NCBI GenBank assembly: GCA_900491605.1
Contig: UESW01003828.1
Location: 1,337,153-1,401,152, forward strand
Source: Calamus simplicifolius
Taxonomy: Eukaryota > Streptophyta > Magnoliopsida > Arecales > Arecaceae
Reading direction: 5' to 3'
DNA length: 64,000 bases
The notes beneath the pieces are model-generated. The model made no database searches, was not told the DNA's origin, and was given only the letters and a program-made list of their open reading frames with translations. The translations under genes and the position numbers were made by a program. Positions 58,350 through 64,000 of this stretch are shown here, in pieces (positions within the stretch are counted from its first letter, which is position 1; every line of letters begins with the position of its first letter).

Positions 58350-59806
58350 TCCTTATGTTATATGATGCTATAGGATCCTTATAAAATTTATACTAATGCC
58401 CATTTTATTTGAGTACTTAACTAAGCCAAGTAGAAGGGGACCTTAGCATATAAAACCTAAAACGTGAATATGCTATTAAACTTTAAGGCTGTGTTTGAAA
58501 TAAGGGATAAGAAGAGATATCTTCCTTTATCCCGAAAAGTTACAACTATAGGAGATAATTCTGAAAAAGGTTAATCAGAGGAGATAACCCATGTTTAACT
58601 ATAGGTTATCCTATGAACTTATTCCCTAGAGAATCCGAAAATAACTAAAGCTATCCTTTGATGGCAAAATTATTATTTAAAAATGATGGTTATTCCTTTA
58701 GCTATTCCCTGAATAAATGCTATCTTGTATACTTATCTAGAGATGTAGGGGTCCAATTTGGGTTGAGTGAGGCTCAATTTAAAAGTAGATCTCTAATTGG
58801 GTTGTATGAGGCTCTCTTCGAAAGTAGGACTCTAATTTGTGTTGATTATAAGAATATTTGAGGAAAAGAATCCAATTTGGGTTGAATTTGGCTCAATTGT
58901 GGTGTAGAACTTTAATTCGGGTCGAGTCGGCTTGATTTGGGAGCAAAGCTCCAATTTGGCTAAGTGAGGATCGATTTGGGACCAGGGCCATGGTTTGGGT
59001 TAAGTCGATTTGGGACACCAATTTAAATTGAGTCCGGCTCAATTTGAAAGTAGGATTTCAATTCGAATCGAGTGAGGCATGATTTGAGCGGAAGGCATCA
59101 AGTTGGACCGAGTCAGGATCGTTTTGGGAGTAAATCTCCATTTGAGCCGAATCAGCTCGATTTGGGAGTGAAGATCTAATTTTGGTCAAGTCAGACTTTA
59201 TTTTGGTGTGAAACTTTAATTCTTTTTGGAAGCCAAATACTATCTAAATCTTTAATTAACATGTTACAATATATTTATTGGCACCATCAAGTCTGATCTT
59301 GCTACATTGACTTGATCTGTTCAACAATCTCCTGTGATGTGGGTGTGCCTAACTCAGTCAGGATTGGCATTCGAAAAAATAATGATTAGAGTTTTAATTC
59401 ATAGTATTTTCATATATTATAATACGTCAAGCATTTCTATTTAATAATAGCTAACCTAAATTAATTAAAGGAATGATGATCAAACCATGGTAGCCACTGC
59501 CAAAGTTGTCACGGAATCAAAGGGAAACAAACACAAAAAGTGACATGTCATCCTAAAACAATCGCTGCAAAGGATTGCCCCTTGACAATTGATTCATGTA
59601 TGTATGGATGGATAAGAGGAGCATGCCATGGTAGAGACCCATCCCTACCGTAGCCAACGGTCACCGTTTCGGAAACCATGGTCCGAATACACGTCGAAAC
59701 CGCAACGAATCTTAGCGTGGGACTCTCTCTCTCTCTCATGAGATTGATGGATCCCAAACGAAGGCCTCGCAAATAAGCCCTTCTCGTTGTCGCTTCTTTG
59801 GTGCAT
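58350..59806. other. Upstream region of the At1g01500-like gene
   Basis: Includes the degenerate repeat array at 58748-59225 and otherwise shows no gene. A CTCTCTCTCTCT run lies at about 59727-59738, a common feature of plant promoters. Confidence 0.55.
58748..59225. repeat. Degenerate ~45-50-bp tandem array
   Basis: About ten diverged units of the form CCAATTTGGGTTGAGT followed by (G/C)AGGCTCAATTTGGGAG and TAGGACTCTAATT-like words. Spacing varies and copies are strongly diverged, so it is an old satellite-like or gene-duplication-free array. Confidence 0.8.
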
Positions 59807-59813
59807 TATAAAG
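59807..59813 (+). promoter_or_regulatory. TATA box of the At1g01500-like gene
   Basis: TATAAAG, followed after about 30 bp by a CT-rich initiation zone (TCCGTCTCTCTCTC). Transcription start is predicted near 59838. Confidence 0.7.
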
Positions 59814-59892
59814 AGAGCCGCTTCGCTCCTTGTCTCCGTCCGCCGTCTCTCTCTCTCTCTCTTTTGTCCCATATCGTCGGACGCCGAAAGGG

Positions 59893-60839
59893 ATGGAAGA
59901 AACCATCGGAGCTTCGATTCGGATCGCCTGGTGAGTCGTGGTTACGAAGTTTCCGCTGAATTATAATCGTATTTCTTGTGATGATTCTATGGATCGAGAG
60001 AACGAGAGAGAGAGAGAGAGCCCTGGGTTGGGTTTGGCGGGTAGTCGCCGTTTTGCGGTTTTTTTTTCTTGGGCCTGCGAAAAAGATGGTAACTTTTGAC
60101 TTTGGGAATTGTGATATCAGACAGAGAGAGAAACATGTAGGAGAGTGTCAGGTGTGAGGTATGATCTCTGTTTAGGTTTCGGATCTCTGTTCTTGATCGG
60201 ACAAGTGGCCCTTTTCTCGTTCGGCGTATAATATTTGCATCGAATCTAGTACGTTGGGGTTGTTCTTATTCATTTGTTTTCTGGGAGTGTGTTTCTTCTT
60301 TGAAGTTATTTTCTTTACAATTAATAAGATGGAAAAGAAAGTCTTTCTATAAGCTTCGTCACCAAGCATGGAGGAATTGCTTCACCATCAGAATTATATA
60401 TACTTTTTTTTTAAAAAAAAACAAGACCTTCTGAATTCTCACTCTCACTTGGAACTGGAATCGGATTCCTTTTTCGTTTATTTTTTTGTATTTTTTTTGG
60501 TAATCCCTTAGACGTAAAAATTGAATTTTGAAGAGAAAAAAGAAGAAAAAGAGGCATATATTTTTATATTTTTTGATCAGTATATGTTGTGTGGTTTTTG
60601 CTTCGATTTTCTGAAGTATTTTTCTCGATTTTTTTTTTTTTAACTTTTAAGTTGTATAGAGTTGTTACTAAAGGCAATCCTCTTTCATTAACTTTATCTT
60701 CCTATTCTTTGAATTGCGGGTTGTGTTTTTAATGAATGACTTCAGGATATGTGATGCTTCAACTTACAGTATTTGTAGTTGTTATAATTCCTCTGTGATT
60801 GCTTGCTGCAAATAATTAATTATTGATTAGCTTTGCAGA
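59893..60839 (+). CDS. uORF 1 in the leader, completed by splicing
   Basis: ATG 59893 in the first leader exon encodes MEETIGASIRIA and ends in TG at 59930, where a GTGAGT donor starts. Joining to 60839 (acceptor TTTGCAG) adds A, making TGA. The uORF therefore stops exactly on the splice junction. Unspliced RNA would read into the intron instead. Confidence 0.55.
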
Positions 60840-60874
60840 TGTGGAAGTTTGATTCCCTGAAATCTTTTTGTTGA
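60839..60874 (+). CDS. uORF 2 in the leader
   Basis: ATG is the first triplet of the second leader exon and encodes MWKFDSLKSFC before TGA. After splicing its ATG overlaps the TGA of uORF 1 as TGATG. Confidence 0.5.
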   Translation: MWKFDSLKSFC

Positions 60875-60900
60875 AATCTCTCTGCTCATTGTCAACACTG

Positions 60901-60906
60901 ATGTGA
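60901..60906 (+). promoter_or_regulatory. Start-stop uORF (ATGTGA)
   Basis: A minimal upstream ORF: ATG followed directly by TGA, 32 bases before the main start codon. Confidence 0.5.
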
Positions 60907-60938
60907 AAAGCTTTTGCTGAGAGGATCCTTCTCCTGTT

Positions 60939-61634
60939 ATGGAGAGCCGTTACGATCCGGTCACTAAGGTCGATTCATTAAATCCTGGTCAGAAGATCAT
61001 CATGCAACCCCTCTTCAATCCTAAGTCATCACCTTGGTTTGATCTGAGAGTTTTCTATGTGAGAGTGAGCAATTGTGAAGTCAATGAATCAACTCCTGAG
61101 CATCTTACTCTTAATCACGTCCCGCTGACTCCCAACACCATCCTTGAAGTAAACGGTCGAAGTGGCATTTATTCAGACTGTGCTTCTTCTTTGCTTAGGA
61201 GGGACAGGATTGATAAGAGATCAGAAGAAGTGACATTTGTGAGCACAGATAGTATAAGGATAACTGGAAGTGTCAGATTTGAGGTCTACAATAGAGATGC
61301 TCTGCTGCTTGCTGGAGTCTTGGAGTTGTGTGGTGGTAATGGTTTTACAGTGGAACCAAGGAACACCAGCAGGAAATGGAACATGAAATGCCAGCCTGTG
61401 ACATGGACTGGATTGGGCTTCCTGAAGGGTAAACCTTCCATGAGTTCAGAGATGACTTTGCCAACCATTGAGGTATATGTAGCTGGTTGTTTCTTGGGTA
61501 ATCCCATCATCTTAACCAAGACTCTTCATATAGCTTTCCGGAAAAAACATCAGATGAAGGTTGTACTGGATTCTATTCCAGAGAATGAGACAACTGAACT
61601 TATGAAGAATGTTGCATCTGAGGATACTTTTCAG
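60939..61634 (+). CDS. At1g01500-like plant protein, first coding exon (partial gene)
   Basis: ATG 60939 starts MESRYDPVTKVDSLNPGQKI and the frame is open for 232 codons to a donor TTTTCAG/GTACTT at 61634. Blocks recognised from the plant family around Arabidopsis At1g01500 are PWFDLRVFYVRVSNCEV, ESTPEHLTLNHVPLTPNT, RRDRIDKRSEEVTFVSTDSI, RITGSVRFEVYNRDALLLAG, LPTIEVYVAGCFLGNPIILT and FRKKHQMKVVLDSIPENE. The pattern suggests a beta-rich, C2-like fold. The molecular role is not established, and I infer none. The leader is spliced (exon about 59838-59930, intron 59931-60838). The C-terminal exon(s), normally another 70-100 residues, are not in the window, so the gene continues past base 64000. 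Confidence 0.88.
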
Positions 61635-64000
61635 GTACTTGTTCATATTCTAGATTTTCTATCTTAAGGTTTACCTGGAGATATCCATGATAAAAGTGTA
61701 CTGATCTCACAATCTCCTGACATATATCACATGATCTAACTGCAAAATCTGGATCCAGTTGCCAATTGCACGAGGCAACCAATTCAGTTTTTAACTTTTA
61801 TGCTCTAAAAAATTACTTTATTTCAAGTTTATTTAGGCAAAATTTTACTAAGTGTTTATCAATTTTATTCATCATTTCTCATATCATTTTGTGGAGCAAA
61901 TTAACAAACCATAAGGAGCAAATTAACAAACCATAAGAAGATGGGGTATTGTTATTCTGGGTCTTCTACAGTTTGTTTCAGCAAGACATTTGGCATTTGA
62001 AACTTCACATGATTATATACGTTTTATGTTAGAACATTGTAGTTAGATAGGGAAACTTAGATTGTGACTCAATCAAATTTTTGTGACTTAATCAATTTTT
62101 TTTATATATAATACTTCTTTCCTACATTCAATTCATTTCAACAATTATACACACGATTTGTTTAAACGATAGCTCAAGTTTTGTCAAATATTGGAGAAAA
62201 ATTGGAAAATGAGGAGATCAAAATTTAGAATATTGGTTTCAGGTGTCATTTTAGTCAAGAGAAGTTGAAAGTTGAAAATAATTCAAATAATATAACAAAG
62301 AGATGTGGCAATGAGGAAGGGAAAAAGATAAAGCAGACAGACCATAGAAAAGGGAAGAGAATTTTGCAGAATTATCCACCTATCGCAGATTGATGGCACT
62401 TTCTTTGTTTTCTTTTTCATGAATTGCCCATTCTTGAAATTCCTGAATGCTTTGCCTCTGGTCCCATGGATATGCTCCAGCCTCTAAATGTGCATTGCAT
62501 GCTCAACAAATACATGAATTAAATATTGAAAAATATATAAATTCATATAAAAAGAATATGAATTCACTATCAAAATATGTGCATTCATTATGAAAAAAAA
62601 TGCTCAACTCAGCTTAAGCATACGGTTCAGAGGCAAGAGTGTCTAAAAAATTTTAAAGTGGTTCCATCCTTGGAAAAAGGTGGTCCATTTCCACGAAGGA
62701 AAGTAAGGTGAGGAGCCTGCAAAATCACCAAGGGAAAAGAGGGGATATTTAACAATATTTTGGTAAAATTTTGAAACAAAAGAAGCTTCTAAGATATAAG
62801 TTGTGGATTATGCATGATAACATAACAAATGCAAAACTTTGATATAGCTTCAAATACTATCAATTAGCATGCAAGAATTAAAGGCTGCAATTTACTTGAT
62901 TCTGTATAATTCCATAAAAAAAATGGATATCTTGCTAAACAGATTTCCAGATGATTCATTTTTAAAAGTGGATGTGGAGCATGGAAACTCATGTTTTTTT
63001 CTGGTCTAAGGAGGATGGAACTGCATTAGATTTGTCCCTAATACATAAAACCATGTTCAGATTTGCCAAATTCTAATAATTGTAATAACTTTAATGTATT
63101 TAATTTTGTTGTCAAGAATCTGATCAATGAGCTGAGCATTATAATGTTTTGGCCAAAGCTTTCAATCCATTGTGACAACATTTCAAATTTTTCGAAGTTC
63201 ATAATGATAGGGCATTGTATTCACACTTTAAGAAGTCCCTGGCATCAACATGCATGAAATATCTATTCTGATTTTTTCACTTATAATATATTCTGATGTT
63301 CTGCTCTGAAGAGGGATTAAATAGCAGGTGCATAGAATAGTTGAACCGCGAAAACAATCAGTCAATATATACAAATTGTGGTTGGCATAGTGCTGTCGTG
63401 ATAGCTTTAAGCGGACAGTGGAAGATAAACTGATTTTCCATAATTCTGTTAACTTTTTAAATCTTGGCATTCTAAACACGTACCTGCATCAAATTAATTT
63501 CAAGAGGTGGTGCAAAATGGAAAACTCATTAGACATTTATGTTTAGCTCTATGCAGCACTATTTTCAGACATTTGTATCACCTCATCACCTTTTTTATGT
63601 CTTTTCTGATCTTGATTCTAGATTATTTGTTCATAAGATGAGATTAGAATCTGGTCTAGTTAGGCTTTCCTATAATGTTCTGAAGGAATTAGTGGGTTTT
63701 ACAAGCTGGATCAATGGCCAAAACCAAGTGCTGCAGAATGTAGCAATTGCATAACATGAATTAAGCCCTGAGAAATGATAACAAACCATACAAATGCAAT
63801 ATGACTGGAGATATTAAATTTTAGGTATTAAAGAAATAAGATAAACCACCATTCCTTTTCTCTTAATACTATAATTATCTTGTTATCTTTAAGGACTCTA
63901 GTGAGGTTCAAAATTCCCTACAATTGCATTCCTTTTGATACCCTCGAACATCCCTGTGAAGTTCTGTGACGTTCAAAAATTATCAAATTGAGGGTGGCAC
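61635..64000 (+). other. Intron of the At1g01500-like gene, no exon seen
   Basis: AT-rich. A 22-bp direct duplication (GAGCAAATTAACAAACCATAAG) sits at about 61893-61937. No frame matches the missing C-terminus and no TE ends were found. Confidence 0.55.

Overview
The window is plant nuclear DNA, most likely from a monocot with a repeat-rich genome. I suspect a palm from the long TE-filled introns and the mix of genes, but the sequence does not prove the species. Signs of a plant are spliced genes whose exons encode plant-type proteins, a nuclear tRNA gene ending in a T run, and plant Ty1/copia, Ty3/gypsy, PIF/Harbinger and LINE elements. About half of the window is transposon-derived.

Region by region. 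0-6 kb: a 0.93-kb internally deleted copia element (835-1762), then the last exons of an At2g16250-like LRR receptor kinase (3778-4489, +). 6-13.2 kb is the gene-rich part. It holds a complete six-exon AP-3 adaptor sigma subunit gene (11429 to 6172, -) whose CDS I rebuilt exactly to 166 codons, with a PIF/Harbinger-type MITE and a threefold ~147-bp repeat in its last intron. It also holds a tRNA-Arg(CCT) gene (11601-11673, +) and a three-exon mitochondrial-type ribosomal protein bL27 gene (13165 to 12572, -). 13.2-22.9 kb: mostly non-coding, with a foldback MITE (17113-17424), a tandem duplication, and a GC-richer leader/promoter-like zone at 22.2-22.9 kb.

22.9-33.7 kb: a complete-length Ty3/gypsy element of the Tat type on the minus strand, with LTRs, target duplication AGTTG, a tRNA-Arg(CCT) primer site and two RNase H domains. 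It also carries a plus-strand antisense gene with its own TATA box, two small introns, PF04195-like domain, coiled coil and poly(A) signal. 35-42 kb: decayed PIF/Harbinger coding capacity (MYB/SANT-like protein and DDE transposase). The MYB part is split by a 2.0-kb solo LTR with TSD TATTA. After it come a viroplasmin/RNase H1-N-like reading frame and a 652-bp tandem duplication that encodes short membrane helices. 43.1-43.6 kb: a terminal exon of an unidentified host gene.

44.1-49.7 kb: a decayed full-length Ty1/copia element (-). 50.5-58.3 kb: a 5'-truncated LINE (+) cut in two by a younger full-length Ty3/gypsy element (51959-57823, TSD GAGCC). 59.8-64 kb: promoter, spliced leader with several short upstream ORFs, and first coding exon of an At1g01500-like gene (+), whose remaining exons lie beyond the window.

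The genes do not form a pathway. The host genes are unrelated housekeeping or signalling genes. The organisation of the rest is set by layered transposon insertions, and exact target duplications give their relative order.
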